Both the position numbers and the translations under genes were made by a program. 64,000 nucleotides of DNA from Pantoea sp. Ap-967 (GTDB taxonomy: Bacteria; Pseudomonadota; Gammaproteobacteria; Pseudomonadales; Pseudomonadaceae): the NCBI RefSeq assembly GCF_011752565.1, contig NZ_VWXK01000030.1, forward strand, positions 1-64,000, read 5' to 3'. The first letter of the stretch is position 1. Every line of letters starts with the position of its first letter. The notes below the pieces were generated by a model. That model did no database searches and was not told where the DNA came from. It saw only the letters and a list, made by a program, of their open reading frames with translations. Positions 1 through 8,355 of the stretch are shown piece by piece.

Positions 1-168
1 TCTGGCTAACACTTCCCCTTGCCGGGTGTGTAGAGGACTTGCACCTCCAAGTCTCCTGCTTTGGCCACCACAGCCAAGCAGGTTGCGCTAACGCGCAACG
101 CGCCATGCCTGGCGCACAACGACAAAGCCCGCGACCATTTCTGATCGCGGGCTCTGGCTTACGGCATA
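1..168. other. Non-coding stretch with a row of short hairpins
   Basis: No convincing gene. Four small inverted repeats follow one another: GACTTG/CAAGTC around 38-55, TGCTTTGGC/GCCAAGCA around 57-82, GTTGCGC/GCGCAAC around 83-100 and GCGCCA/TGGCGC around 101-116. The tRNA-Lys terminator follows them. The array could be the edge of a mobile element cut by the window start, but no transposase is visible. It is reported only as structure. Confidence 0.3.
126..153 (-). terminator. Rho-independent terminator after tRNA-Lys
   Basis: A 9-bp stem AGCCCGCGA/TCGCGGGCT with a 10-nt loop lies just 3' of the tRNA-Lys gene on the minus strand and is followed by a short T-containing tail (TTTGTCG). Confidence 0.65.
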
Positions 169-244
169 TGGTGGGTCGTGTAGGATTCGAACCTACGACC
201 AATTGGTTAAAAGCCAACTGCTCTACCAACTGAGCTAACGACCC
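169..244 (-). tRNA. tRNA-Lys (TTT anticodon)
   Basis: The reverse complement forms a complete 76-nt tRNA. The acceptor stem is GGGTCGT/ACGACCC, the D arm contains AGCTCAGTTGGTAGAGC, the anticodon loop is CTTTTAA (anticodon TTT, Lys), the T arm contains GGTTCGAATCC, and CCA is encoded. A promoter with TATTAT and TTGATT lies just upstream, and a hairpin terminator lies downstream, so it is probably a single-gene unit read away from queC. Confidence 0.97.
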
Positions 245-258
245 GTTGGATGGCGCGT

Positions 259-286
259 ATAATACTGATTTCTAACGAGAAATCAA
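259..286 (-). promoter_or_regulatory. Promoter of tRNA-Lys
   Basis: On the minus strand a -35-like TTGATT (281-286) and a -10 TATTAT (259-264) are separated by 16 bp, about 15 bp before the mature tRNA 5' end. The spacer contains a perfect GATTTCT/AGAAATC inverted repeat, which may also act at the end of queC. Confidence 0.55.
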
Positions 287-305
287 CACCCCATCAATAA
301 TTTCT

Positions 306-980
306 TCAGATATAGCGCGTCGGGTCGTCTACACCGGCGGCCTTGAAGCCTTCGGCACGCAGGCGGCAGCTGTCGCATTTGCCGCAGGCCCGGCCATCGT
401 TGTCTGCCTGGTAGCACGACACGGTCAGGCTGTAGTCCACGCCACGGGCCATGCCGGCCTGCACGATCTGCGCCTTGCTCAGGTTCTGCAGCGGCGCCTG
501 GATGCGGAAGCCTTGCCCTTCGACACCGGCCTTGGTGGCCAGGTTGGCCATGCGCTCGAAGGCCTCGACGAACTCGGGGCGGCAGTCCGGGTAACCGGAG
601 TAGTCCACGGCATTCACGCCGATGAAGATGTCACGCGCCTCCAGCACCTCGGCCCAGCCCAGGGCCAGGGACAGAAACACGGTGTTGCGGGCGGGCACGT
701 AGGTGACCGGGATGCCTTCGCTAGGGCTTTCCGGCACATCGATGCTGCTGTCGGTCAGGGCCGATCCGCCAATGCCGTCGAGGTTAAGGCCGATTACCTT
801 GTGCTCTACCACGCCCAAGTCGCGGGCGACGCGGGCGGCGGCGTTGAGCTCGGCGCGGTGGCGCTGGCCGTAGTCAAAGCTCATGGTGTAGCAGCTGTAG
901 CCTTCGGCCTTGGCCATGGCGACCACCGTGGCCGAATCGAGGCCGCCGGACAGCAGGATTACCGCGCGTTTCTCAGTCAT
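306..980 (-). CDS. queC: 7-cyano-7-deazaguanine synthase QueC
   Basis: Converts 7-carboxy-7-deazaguanine to preQ0 using ATP and ammonia, the third step to queuosine in tRNA. The 224-aa protein has the PP-loop SGGLDS at residues 11-16 and a C-terminal zinc-binding cysteine cluster (CYQADNDGRACGKCDSC). A longer reading from 1022 would overlap queE. The ATG at 980 follows an AAAGAG sequence and gives the normal family start (MTEKRAV), so it was chosen. It lies 17 nt after queE on the same strand, and the two form an operon. Confidence 0.97.
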   Translation of the reverse strand: MTEKRAVILLSGGLDSATVVAMAKAEGYSCYTMSFDYGQRHRAELNAAARVARDLGVVEHKVIGLNLDGIGGSALTDSSIDVPESPSEGIPVTYVPARNTVFLSLALGWAEVLEARDIFIGVNAVDYSGYPDCRPEFVEAFERMANLATKAGVEGQGFRIQAPLQNLSKAQIVQAGMARGVDYSLTVSCYQADNDGRACGKCDSCRLRAEGFKAAGVDDPTRYI

Positions 981-997
981 GTCGTTCACTCTTTCAA

Positions 998-1645
998 TCA
1001 ACGTCCGGGTTCGTCGTTCCACAACAGCTTGTGCAGCTGCAACTGGAAACGCACGGGCAGGTTGTCGGCAACGATCCAGTCGGCCAGGTCGCTGGCGCTT
1101 ACCTGGTGATGGCTGGGCGAAAACAGCACCTCACCCGCGCGCTCGGCGAGGTTGTACTGGATCAGCTTGGACACCGCCCAGTCGTAGTCCTCACGGGAAC
1201 AGATGACGAACTTGACCTGATCGTTACGGGTCAGTTGCTCGATGTTCTCGTAGCGGTTGCGGTGCGACTCTTCGGAACCTGGGGTCTTGAGGTCGACCAC
1301 GCGGCTGACCCGCACATCGGTGCCGGAAATGTCCAGGGCGCCGCTGGTTTCCAGCGACACTTCGTAGCCGGCATCGCACAGGCGCCGCAGCAACGGCAAG
1401 GCATTGGGCTGGGCCAATGGCTCACCACCGGTGACGCAGACATAACGCGGCTTGAAGCCTGCGACCTGCTCAAGGATCGAATCGAGGGTGCGAATGGTGC
1501 CGCCGGTGAAGGCATAGGCACTGTCGCAGTACTGGCAGCGCAGGGGGCAACCGGTCAGGCGCACGAATACCGTGGGCAGCCCAGCCGTTCGCGTTTCACC
1601 CTGCAAAGAGTAAAAGACTTCGGTGATGCGTAATGTGTCTTGCAT
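998..1645 (-). CDS. queE: 7-carboxy-7-deazaguanine synthase QueE
   Basis: Radical SAM enzyme that contracts the ring of 6-carboxytetrahydropterin to 7-carboxy-7-deazaguanine, directly upstream of QueC in the pathway. The 215-aa protein carries the CxxxCxxC iron-sulfur motif as C33, C37, C40 (GCPLRCQYCDS) and a glycine-rich SAM segment (VTGGEPLAQ). The ATG at 1645 gives the usual N-terminus MQDTLRITEVFYS. An in-frame GTG lies nine bases upstream at 1654 but has no clear ribosome site, so the start is slightly uncertain. Confidence 0.95.
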   Translation of the reverse strand: MQDTLRITEVFYSLQGETRTAGLPTVFVRLTGCPLRCQYCDSAYAFTGGTIRTLDSILEQVAGFKPRYVCVTGGEPLAQPNALPLLRRLCDAGYEVSLETSGALDISGTDVRVSRVVDLKTPGSEESHRNRYENIEQLTRNDQVKFVICSREDYDWAVSKLIQYNLAERAGEVLFSPSHHQVSASDLADWIVADNLPVRFQLQLHKLLWNDEPGR

Positions 1646-1760
1646 GCTCGCCACGGGCGTGACAGCTAAACAGGCTGTCCGCCTCCGTCAGGCACTGCAG
1701 CGGACTCGACATGGCGTTATCCGCAGCAGCGTGTTTATAAAAGGGCAGTGATTCTAACGA

Positions 1761-1786
1761 AAAAACCCGCGGCAAGCGCGGGTTTC
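1761..1786 (-). terminator. Rho-independent terminator after cpoB
   Basis: CCCGCG/CGCGGG stem (1766-1771 with 1777-1782) flanked by A and T runs. On the minus strand it ends in a T tract, so it closes the tol-pal-cpoB operon before queE. Confidence 0.8.
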
Positions 1787-1817
1787 TTTCGAACGGTGCA
1801 GATAAGTCCTACAGGCT

Positions 1818-2633
1818 TTACAGCTTTTGCAAGTCACGCTGCGCCAATTGCGCGGCAGAAGTACCTGGGTACTGGGTAATGACCTGCTGCAGGATACCCT
1901 TGACCTTGTCGGTGTGGCCCATGCGGCGCTCGACGTCAGCCAGTTTGTACAACGAGTCTGGCACCTTGCTGTGCTTGGGGTACTTCTGGCTGACTTGGGC
2001 AAATGCCTGGCTGGCGCCTTGCAGGTCGCCCTTGGCCAGGTTCACCTCGCCCAGCCAGTACTGGGCGTTGCCGGCGTACTGGCTGTTCGGGTACTTGCGC
2101 AGGAAGGCGTTGAACGCCTGGCTGGCCTTGTCGAAGTCCTTCTGCTTGATCTGGTCGAAAGCAGCATCGTAGTAGAGCTTTTCTTTCGCTGGATCACCCG
2201 GCTCACTGCTGGCGGCCGGTTGTTGTGCAGCGGCGCCAGCGGCACCTGCTGCTGCACCGGCGGGGGCAACAGGTGCGCCACCGGTGGAGGAATTGTCGGG
2301 AGTCGCGGCAGGCGCGGCACCACTGTTGATGCGACGGTCCAGGTCCTGGTATCGCTCCAGGTTTTCCTGCTTCATGCGCGACACATCGTTTTGCAACTCT
2401 TCGATGATGCCTTGCTGGCGGGAAAGCTGATCCTGCATCTGTTGCAGCTGCATGAACAGCTGGCCCTGTGCCGAGGCAGGGGTCGAAGCCCCTGCGCCGG
2501 CATAGGCGCCGCTCGTGCCATAACCGGAAGGTGGGTAAGCACCCCCGTTGTCATCAACTACAGGAACCGCAGCCCACGCCGAAAGCGGTAGGCTGAGTGC
2601 GAGGACGGTTACAGCACGACGGCACATACGCAT
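1818..2633 (-). CDS. cpoB: Cell division coordinator CpoB (YbgF)
   Basis: Periplasmic partner of TolA that links outer-membrane constriction to peptidoglycan synthesis. The 271-aa protein begins with a signal peptide (cleavage after AWA, about residue 22), then a Q-rich trimerising coiled coil (about 55-100), an Ala/Pro-rich linker, and tetratricopeptide repeats in the last 120 residues (KDFDKASQAFNAFLRKYP and similar). It is the last gene of the tol-pal operon, 6 nt after pal and directly before a terminator. Confidence 0.95.
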   Translation of the reverse strand: MRMCRRAVTVLALSLPLSAWAAVPVVDDNGGAYPPSGYGTSGAYAGAGASTPASAQGQLFMQLQQMQDQLSRQQGIIEELQNDVSRMKQENLERYQDLDRRINSGAAPAATPDNSSTGGAPVAPAGAAAGAAGAAAQQPAASSEPGDPAKEKLYYDAAFDQIKQKDFDKASQAFNAFLRKYPNSQYAGNAQYWLGEVNLAKGDLQGASQAFAQVSQKYPKHSKVPDSLYKLADVERRMGHTDKVKGILQQVITQYPGTSAAQLAQRDLQKL

Positions 2634-2639
2634 AAGAAC

Positions 2640-3137
2640 TTACTTACGCAGTTCTACGCGACGGTTCTGAGCCCAGGACTGCTCGTCGTTGCCGGTGGCA
2701 ACTGGACGCTCTTCGCCGTAGGAAACCAGTTCCAGCTGAGCAGGGGAAACGCCCTGCAGAACCAGGTAGCGCTGAACGGCTTTCGCACGACGCTCACCCA
2801 GAGCCATGTTGTACTCGCGGGTGCCGCGCTCGTCGGTGTTGCCTTCCAGAACAACGCGGTTGCCGTTGGCTTTCAGGTCCTTGGCGTGAACGTCCAGAGC
2901 GCGCATGGCTTCTGGCTTCAGGTCCGAGCTGTCGTATTCGAAGTAGAAGGTGGTGATTGCGCGCAGGGCGGCTTCTTCGCTCAGGGAACCGTCGACAGCG
3001 CCAGTGTTGGCACCGTAGCCAGCGTTCGGATCAACAGCGCCTTCACCAGCGTTGTCACCGCCTTTCGAGGAGCAACCTACAGCTACGGCCATGGCCAGAG
3101 CCAGCGCAGCAAATTTACCAAACTTCAGCATTTCCAT
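2640..3137 (-). CDS. pal: Peptidoglycan-associated lipoprotein Pal (OprL)
   Basis: Outer-membrane lipoprotein that binds peptidoglycan and TolB and keeps the outer membrane tethered. The 165-aa protein has a lipoprotein signal with lipobox VAVGC (lipidated Cys near residue 22) and an OmpA-like C-terminal domain with the diaminopimelate-binding motif NTDERGTREYNMALGERRA. A longer reading starts at 3191, but the ATG at 3137 is preceded by AGGAGT at correct spacing and gives the normal signal peptide. The gene follows tolB after about 54 nt. Confidence 0.97.
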   Translation of the reverse strand: MEMLKFGKFAALALAMAVAVGCSSKGGDNAGEGAVDPNAGYGANTGAVDGSLSEEAALRAITTFYFEYDSSDLKPEAMRALDVHAKDLKANGNRVVLEGNTDERGTREYNMALGERRAKAVQRYLVLQGVSPAQLELVSYGEERPVATGNDEQSWAQNRRVELRK

Positions 3138-3191
3138 CGTGAAACTCCTAATGAAACCCCAGTGTGTTAAGCAAAACGTATTACGCCGCAA

Positions 3192-4493
3192 TCAGTTCAG
3201 GTAAGGGGACCAGGACGGTTCTCTGACTTCGCCTTGAGCGGTAGGAAGTGGGAGCCTCACACGGCCGTTAAGCGACACGAGCATCAAGACTCCCCGGCCC
3301 TGCTGGCGGGTGGCGTAGATTAGCATGGTGCCGTTTGGCGCAACAGTGGGCGACTCATCAAGACTTGTTTCCGTGAGAATCTTTACACTTCCACGTTGCA
3401 GGTCCTGGGCAGCCACTTTGAAGTTGGTGAAGCCCTGCTGGCGATGGATCATGACCAGGGTCTTTTCATCCGCCGACAGTTTCGGGTTGGCGTTGTAGTT
3501 GCCCACGAACGTCACACGCTCTGCACCACCACCGCTGACCGACTGTTTGTAGATCTGCGGCTTGCCGCCACGGTCGGAGGTGAAGTACAGGGTGTTGCCA
3601 TCTTTACCCCAGAACGGCTCGGTGTTGATACCGGGGCCGGCGGTAACGCGGCTGATCTGGCGCGATGCCACGTTCATCACGTAGATGTCCGGGTTGCCGT
3701 CCTTGGACAGCACGAACGCCAGGCGCGAACCATCAGGCGACCAGGCAGGTGCACCGTTCAGGCCTTCGAAATTGGTCACCTGCTCGCGGCGGCCGGTATC
3801 GATGTGCTGGATGAAGATGCGTGGGCGCTTCTGCTCGAACGAAACGTAGGCGATGCGCTTGCCATCCGGCGCGAAGCGCGGCGACAGGATCGGCTCGCGC
3901 GACTGCAGCAGGGTCACTGCGCGGGCACCGTCGTAGTCCGAACGCTGCAGGGTGTAGCGGGTGTTGTTGGTCGAGAAGCGCTCGGCGGTCACGTACAGCA
4001 TGCGGGTAGAGAACGCACCCTTGATGCCGGTGAGCTTTTCGAACGACTGGTCGGCGATGTAGTGCGACATGTCGCGAAGCTGGTCGACGCTGCCGGCAAC
4101 GCTACCGGTCAACACCTGCTGCTCGGTGGCAACGTTGAACAGCGCGTATTGCACCTGCAGGCGACCGCCCGACGGCACGATGCTGCCAACCATCACGTAC
4201 TGGGCGCCCAGGGCTTTCCAGTCGCGGAAGATGACTTCGCTGGCCTGGGTCGGCTGGCTGATCATGTTCTGCCGCGGGATCGGCGAGTAATAGCCGGAGT
4301 TGCGCAGGTCGTTGCCAATGATGTCGGCCATGTCTTCCGGCAGCACGCTGCCACCCTGCAGACCGAACGGCACTACCGCGATGGGCGTGGCCCGGTCGCT
4401 GCCGCTGGTGACCAGGATGTTCTTTTCCTCTGCCATGGCCATGCCAGCCACGCAGCAGAGCATGACCAGCATTCCTCGAAGGAGTTTAATCAC
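3192..4493 (-). CDS. tolB: Tol-Pal system protein TolB
   Basis: Periplasmic beta-propeller protein that shuttles between Pal and TolA. The 433-aa protein has a Sec signal peptide (cleavage after AMA, residue 21), an N-terminal alpha/beta domain, and repeated propeller blades with WSPDG-type motifs (APAWSPDGSRLAF, EPFWGKDG, PKLSADEKTLV). Its start overlaps the end of tolA by 4 nt (ATGA), showing translational coupling within the operon. Confidence 0.98.
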   Translation of the reverse strand: MIKLLRGMLVMLCCVAGMAMAEEKNILVTSGSDRATPIAVVPFGLQGGSVLPEDMADIIGNDLRNSGYYSPIPRQNMISQPTQASEVIFRDWKALGAQYVMVGSIVPSGGRLQVQYALFNVATEQQVLTGSVAGSVDQLRDMSHYIADQSFEKLTGIKGAFSTRMLYVTAERFSTNNTRYTLQRSDYDGARAVTLLQSREPILSPRFAPDGKRIAYVSFEQKRPRIFIQHIDTGRREQVTNFEGLNGAPAWSPDGSRLAFVLSKDGNPDIYVMNVASRQISRVTAGPGINTEPFWGKDGNTLYFTSDRGGKPQIYKQSVSGGGAERVTFVGNYNANPKLSADEKTLVMIHRQQGFTNFKVAAQDLQRGSVKILTETSLDESPTVAPNGTMLIYATRQQGRGVLMLVSLNGRVRLPLPTAQGEVREPSWSPYLN

Positions 4494-5566
4494 AACGCTA
4501 GATCCTCAGGTGTAAATGTCATCTTGAACGAACGATAACGGTTGAAATCGCTCGGCTTCATACCCTGCATCTCGGTCAAACGACCGATGTTCTTCACTGC
4601 TGCCACCGCGGAACTGTCAAACGGGCCATCGCCACTGGACTTGACCACGCTGACACCGGTAACGGTGCCGTCCGGCAACATGCTGACCTGCAGGGTCACC
4701 GTCATGCCCTTACGCGCGGAAGGCGGACGTGCCCAACCCTCGGCCGCGCGCATGCGGATCAGGTCGTCGAAGTCGCCGGCCACCTGGTCACCCTGCTCGT
4801 CGGCCAGGGCCTGCTGCCGCTCGGTGGTGTCGGACAACAGCTCGGCCAAGGCCTGGGCTTTCTTGTCTTCCGCCGACTTGCGGGCCGCTTCCTGTGCCTT
4901 TTTCTTCTGGGCGTCTGCAGCGGCCTTTTTCTTGGCCTCTTCAGCTGCCTTCTTCTTCGCGTCCTCGGCCGCCGCTTTCTTCTTGGCGTCCTCGGCTGCT
5001 TTCTTCTTCGCGTCCTCGGCGGCCTTTTTCTTGGCTTCCTCGGCTGCTTGTTTCTTGGCCTCTTCCTCAGCCTGCTTCTTGGCCTCTTCCTCGGCCTTCT
5101 TCTTGGCGATGTCGGCCTGCTGCTTCTCGGCGGCCTTCTTCGCCTCCTCGGCCTTCTTGGACTCGGCGGCTTTCTTGGCTTCGGCGGCTTTCGCCGCTTC
5201 CTCGGCCTTCTTCGCCTCGGCAGCTTCACGTGCCTGCTCGGCCTTTTGAGCGGCGTCGGCTTTCTTTTGTTCCGCGGCCTTGATGGCCTCCTGCTCGACC
5301 TTCTTCTGCTCCAGCTGCTCGACTTCGGTCTGGCGCGAGGCGGTTTTCTTCGCTTCCCCGGCAATCTTCTGATTGGTCTGGGTCGTCGCCTGGCTCTTGG
5401 ACTTGAGTTGATACAGCGTAGCCTGAACGATCGGCTTGGAAGGCGGCAATTCAGGGGTCATGGCAAAGCTGACGAACAGCAATGCGAACACCAGCACATG
5501 CAGGCCGATGGCCCAGACACTGGGCCAGAAGTAGCTTTCCGAGGCGGATGGCTCTCGCTGTTGCAT
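4490..5566 (-). CDS. tolA: Tol-Pal system protein TolA
   Basis: Inner-membrane protein that spans the periplasm and transmits proton-motive force from TolQR to TolB-Pal. In its 358 residues one membrane helix (about 12-36) is followed by a very long Ala/Lys/Glu-rich helix (about 50-245) built from imperfect AKKKAAED units, then a TonB-like C-terminal domain (about 255-358). The internal repeats make the DNA at about 4880-5280 low-complexity and prone to length variation. It shares one nucleotide with tolR (TGATG) and overlaps tolB by four. Confidence 0.97.
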   Translation of the reverse strand: MQQREPSASESYFWPSVWAIGLHVLVFALLFVSFAMTPELPPSKPIVQATLYQLKSKSQATTQTNQKIAGEAKKTASRQTEVEQLEQKKVEQEAIKAAEQKKADAAQKAEQAREAAEAKKAEEAAKAAEAKKAAESKKAEEAKKAAEKQQADIAKKKAEEEAKKQAEEEAKKQAAEEAKKKAAEDAKKKAAEDAKKKAAAEDAKKKAAEEAKKKAAADAQKKKAQEAARKSAEDKKAQALAELLSDTTERQQALADEQGDQVAGDFDDLIRMRAAEGWARPPSARKGMTVTLQVSMLPDGTVTGVSVVKSSGDGPFDSSAVAAVKNIGRLTEMQGMKPSDFNRYRSFKMTFTPEDLAL

Positions 5567-6018
5567 CAGGGCGCCTCGGTAATCAGGCCAACGTTACCGA
5601 CACCGGCCTTCTGCAACCCGCCCATGGCGCCCATGACGGCGCCGTAGTCGACAGCCTTGTCGCCACGAATGAAGACCTGGGTCTGCTTGCCCTGGTCGCG
5701 ACCGGCGGCAATGATCTTGGTCACTGCGCTGGTCATGTCCGGCAAGGTCATGGCCTTGTCCATCTGCTTGTCGGTGTCGACTTCGCTGCCGAGGTTCCAG
5801 TAGTAGGTCTTGTCGGCCTTGATGGAGATGGTGAGGATCTGGACGTTGTTGTCCTGCGGCAAGGCTTCGCTGGAAACCTTGGGCAGGTCGACCTTGACGC
5901 CCTGGTTGAGCATCGGCGCCGTCACCATGAAGATGACCAGCAGCACCAGCATCACGTCGATGTAGGGCACCACGTTCATCTCGGCGACGGGCTTGCGTTT
6001 GTGGCGAACTCGGGCCAT
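5566..6018 (-). CDS. tolR: Tol-Pal system protein TolR
   Basis: ExbD-family inner-membrane protein of the TolQR proton channel. The 150-aa protein has one N-terminal membrane helix with the conserved proton-path aspartate at D21 (VVPYIDVMLVLLVIF), then a periplasmic domain. It lies 14 nt after tolQ, and its stop overlaps the tolA start by one base. Confidence 0.97.
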   Translation of the reverse strand: MARVRHKRKPVAEMNVVPYIDVMLVLLVIFMVTAPMLNQGVKVDLPKVSSEALPQDNNVQILTISIKADKTYYWNLGSEVDTDKQMDKAMTLPDMTSAVTKIIAAGRDQGKQTQVFIRGDKAVDYGAVMGAMGGLQKAGVGNVGLITEAP

Positions 6019-6032
6019 GGGCTAGTACCTGC

Positions 6033-6728
6033 TTACTCTTCGCTGGTGTGCACTTTACGGTGCAGGATCGCCTGGAACTCGTCGGCGAAGGTGTAGTAAC
6101 GGCCGATCAGCACTTCGCTGCGGGCGGCGAAGCGGTTATAGGCAATTACCGCCGGAATGGCCGCGAACAGGCCAATGGCCGTGGCCACCAGGGCCTCGGC
6201 GATACCCGGGGCAACCGTGGCCAGGGTGGCCTGCTGGGCGCTGGCAAGGCCGCGGAACGAGTTCATGATGCCCCACACGGTGCCGAACAGGCCGATGTAC
6301 GGGCTGGTGGAACCGACGGTGGCGAGGAACGGCAGGCTCTGCTCGAGCTTCTCTTCCTCACGCGAGATGGCCACGCGCATGGCACGGCCAACGCCTTCCA
6401 TGACCGCGTCCGGGTCAACGCCCGGCTGCTGGCGCAGGCGCGAGAATTCCTTGAAGCCGGCACGGAACACCTGCTCCACGCCCGAATCCGGGTCGGGGTT
6501 GCTGCCTGCCTGGCGGTACAGCTTGGACAGGTCGATACCCGACCAGAAGCGCTCCTCGAAGGCATCCAGCGCACGACGACCGGCGCGCAGCATGGTGCTG
6601 CGCTGGAAGATCATGATCCATGAGGTGACCGATGCGGCCACCAGGGTCAGCATTACCAGCTGTACCACCACGCTGGCATTGCTGACCAGACTCCACATGG
6701 AGGTATGGTCGACGACGTTAGCTTCCAC
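6033..6728 (-). CDS. tolQ: Tol-Pal system protein TolQ
   Basis: ExbB-family inner-membrane subunit that surrounds TolR and forms the proton channel powering TolA. The 231-aa protein has three membrane helices (about 15-38, 130-155 and 165-195), with the conserved motif YIGLFGTVWGIMNSF at the second helix. It lies 2 nt after ybgC, giving the standard ybgC-tolQ-tolR-tolA-tolB-pal-cpoB order. Confidence 0.98.
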   Translation of the reverse strand: MEANVVDHTSMWSLVSNASVVVQLVMLTLVAASVTSWIMIFQRSTMLRAGRRALDAFEERFWSGIDLSKLYRQAGSNPDPDSGVEQVFRAGFKEFSRLRQQPGVDPDAVMEGVGRAMRVAISREEEKLEQSLPFLATVGSTSPYIGLFGTVWGIMNSFRGLASAQQATLATVAPGIAEALVATAIGLFAAIPAVIAYNRFAARSEVLIGRYYTFADEFQAILHRKVHTSEE

Positions 6729-6730
6729 GC

Positions 6731-7183
6731 TTATTCTCCTGCGTTCGATTGAGTACCCGAGCCGTCTGCCGCAAAGGCGTCGCGCAGCTGGGGAGGTATG
6801 GCTCGGGGTTTGAAAGTGTCGGCGCGCACGGCGGCCACCAGGAACTGCCCTTCGCAGAGCAGCGTTTCATCCTTTTCCCGCCAGACCTGCTGCACGAAGC
6901 GCAGGCTGGCGCGATTGAGTTCAAGTACTTGCGCGGTAACCCGCAGCTCGTCGTCCAGGCGCGCCGGCGCGTGATAGCGGGCTTCGCTGGAATGGACCAC
7001 GAACAACAGGTTGTCTTCGGCCAGTTGCGACTGGGAAAAGCCCAGGTGCCGCAGGCGTTCGGTGCGCGCGCGCTCCATGAATTTCAGGTAATTGACGTAA
7101 TACACCACGCCACCGGCATCGGTGTCCTCGTAATAGACGCGACAACGGTGAGCGAACGGTTCCAGGCCATTTTGCGCGCGCAT
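6731..7183 (-). CDS. ybgC: Tol-Pal-associated acyl-CoA thioesterase YbgC
   Basis: Hot-dog-fold thioesterase encoded at the head of the tol-pal operon and thought to act in phospholipid metabolism. The 150-aa protein contains the family signature YYEDTDAGGVVYYVNYLKF near residue 17, including the catalytic Asp. The next gene, tolQ, starts 2 nt downstream. The 125 nt between it and ruvB should hold the operon promoter, but no clear -35/-10 pair was identified. Confidence 0.95.
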   Translation of the reverse strand: MRAQNGLEPFAHRCRVYYEDTDAGGVVYYVNYLKFMERARTERLRHLGFSQSQLAEDNLLFVVHSSEARYHAPARLDDELRVTAQVLELNRASLRFVQQVWREKDETLLCEGQFLVAAVRADTFKPRAIPPQLRDAFAADGSGTQSNAGE

Positions 7184-7308
7184 ACTCTAGTGCTTACTCC
7201 TCAGCTTGCCAATCCGCTGCGGCAACTGTTTTTTCTTCATTAATGTCGTATTGCCAGCGCACCATCGGCATGCCAGCGGTAGGACCACAAAAAGCCGGTT
7301 TCGATCTG

Positions 7309-8355
7309 TCATTCATCGCCTGGCTCGGAAAAATCGCTACCGCCGCCGAGGCTGCCGGGAACATTCAGGCCAAAGTGCAGGTAAGCATGCCGGGTCACCA
7401 CCCGGCCACGGGGCGTACGCATGATGTAGCCCTGCTGGATCAGGTAGGGCTCGAGCACGTCCTCGATGGTATGGCGCTCCTCGCTGATGGCTGCGGCCAG
7501 GTTGTCGACGCCCACCGGGCCGCCATCGAACTTCTCGATCATGGTCAGCAGCAGGCGGCGGTCGGAATGGTCGAAACCGCGCTCGTCGACGTCCAGCAGG
7601 TTCAATGCCATGTCGGCCACGGCCTTGGTGATCTGGCCCTTGCCACGCACCTCGGCATAGTCGCGCACGCGGCGCAGCAGGCGGTTGGCGATACGCGGCG
7701 TGCCGCGGGCGCGGCGGGCGATCTCGTAGGCGCCCTGGTCCTCGATGGCCAGGCCCAGGATGTTGGCCGAGCGGCTGACGATGGTCGCCAGGTCCTTGTC
7801 GCTGTAGAACTCCAGGCGCTGGACGATACCGAAGCGGTCACGCAAGGGGTTGGTCAGCATGCCGGCGCGGGTGGTGGCGCCGACCAGGGTGAACGGTGGC
7901 AGGTCGAGCTTGATCGAACGAGCCGCCGGGCCTTCGCCGATCATGATGTCGAGCTGGAAGTCTTCCATCGCCGGGTACAGCACTTCCTCGACCACGGGCG
8001 AGAGACGATGAATTTCGTCGATGAACAGCACGTCGTGCGGTTCGAGGTTGGTCAACATGGCCGCCAGGTCGCCAGGGCGTTCGAGAATCGGCCCCGAGGT
8101 GCTCTTGACCGACACGCCCATTTCCTGGGCAATGATGTTGGCCAGGGTGGTCTTGCCCAGGCCTGGCGGGCCGAAGATCAAGGTATGGTCAAGCGACTCG
8201 CCACGCCCGCGCGCAGCCTGGATGAACAGCGCCATCTGCTCGCGCACCACCGGCTGGCCGATGTACTCGTCCAGGCGCAGCGGGCGAATGGCGCGGTCCT
8301 GGACTTCTTCACGGTCGCGGCCACTGGCGGCGATCAGGCGGTCGGCTTCGATCAC
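7309..8355 (-). CDS. ruvB: Holliday junction branch migration helicase RuvB
   Basis: AAA+ motor that drives branch migration of Holliday junctions with RuvA before RuvC cleavage. The 348-aa protein has Walker A GPPGLGKT (62-69), Walker B with DEIH (113-116), sensor motif GATTRAGML and a C-terminal winged-helix domain (GYIMRTPRGRVVTRHAY). Its start overlaps the end of ruvA by 4 nt. No LexA-type box was seen upstream of the ruv genes. Confidence 0.98.
   Translation of the reverse strand: MIEADRLIAASGRDREEVQDRAIRPLRLDEYIGQPVVREQMALFIQAARGRGESLDHTLIFGPPGLGKTTLANIIAQEMGVSVKSTSGPILERPGDLAAMLTNLEPHDVLFIDEIHRLSPVVEEVLYPAMEDFQLDIMIGEGPAARSIKLDLPPFTLVGATTRAGMLTNPLRDRFGIVQRLEFYSDKDLATIVSRSANILGLAIEDQGAYEIARRARGTPRIANRLLRRVRDYAEVRGKGQITKAVADMALNLLDVDERGFDHSDRRLLLTMIEKFDGGPVGVDNLAAAISEERHTIEDVLEPYLIQQGYIMRTPRGRVVTRHAYLHFGLNVPGSLGGGSDFSEPGDE

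Noticed and set aside
83..116. Integron attC site at the left edge
   Set aside because: The hairpins do not provide a correctly placed GTTRRRY and RYYYAAC pair, and no integrase or cassette gene is visible.
4880..5280. Repetitive DNA in tolA as a tandem-repeat element
   Set aside because: It encodes the expected Ala/Lys/Glu-rich helix of TolA in frame.
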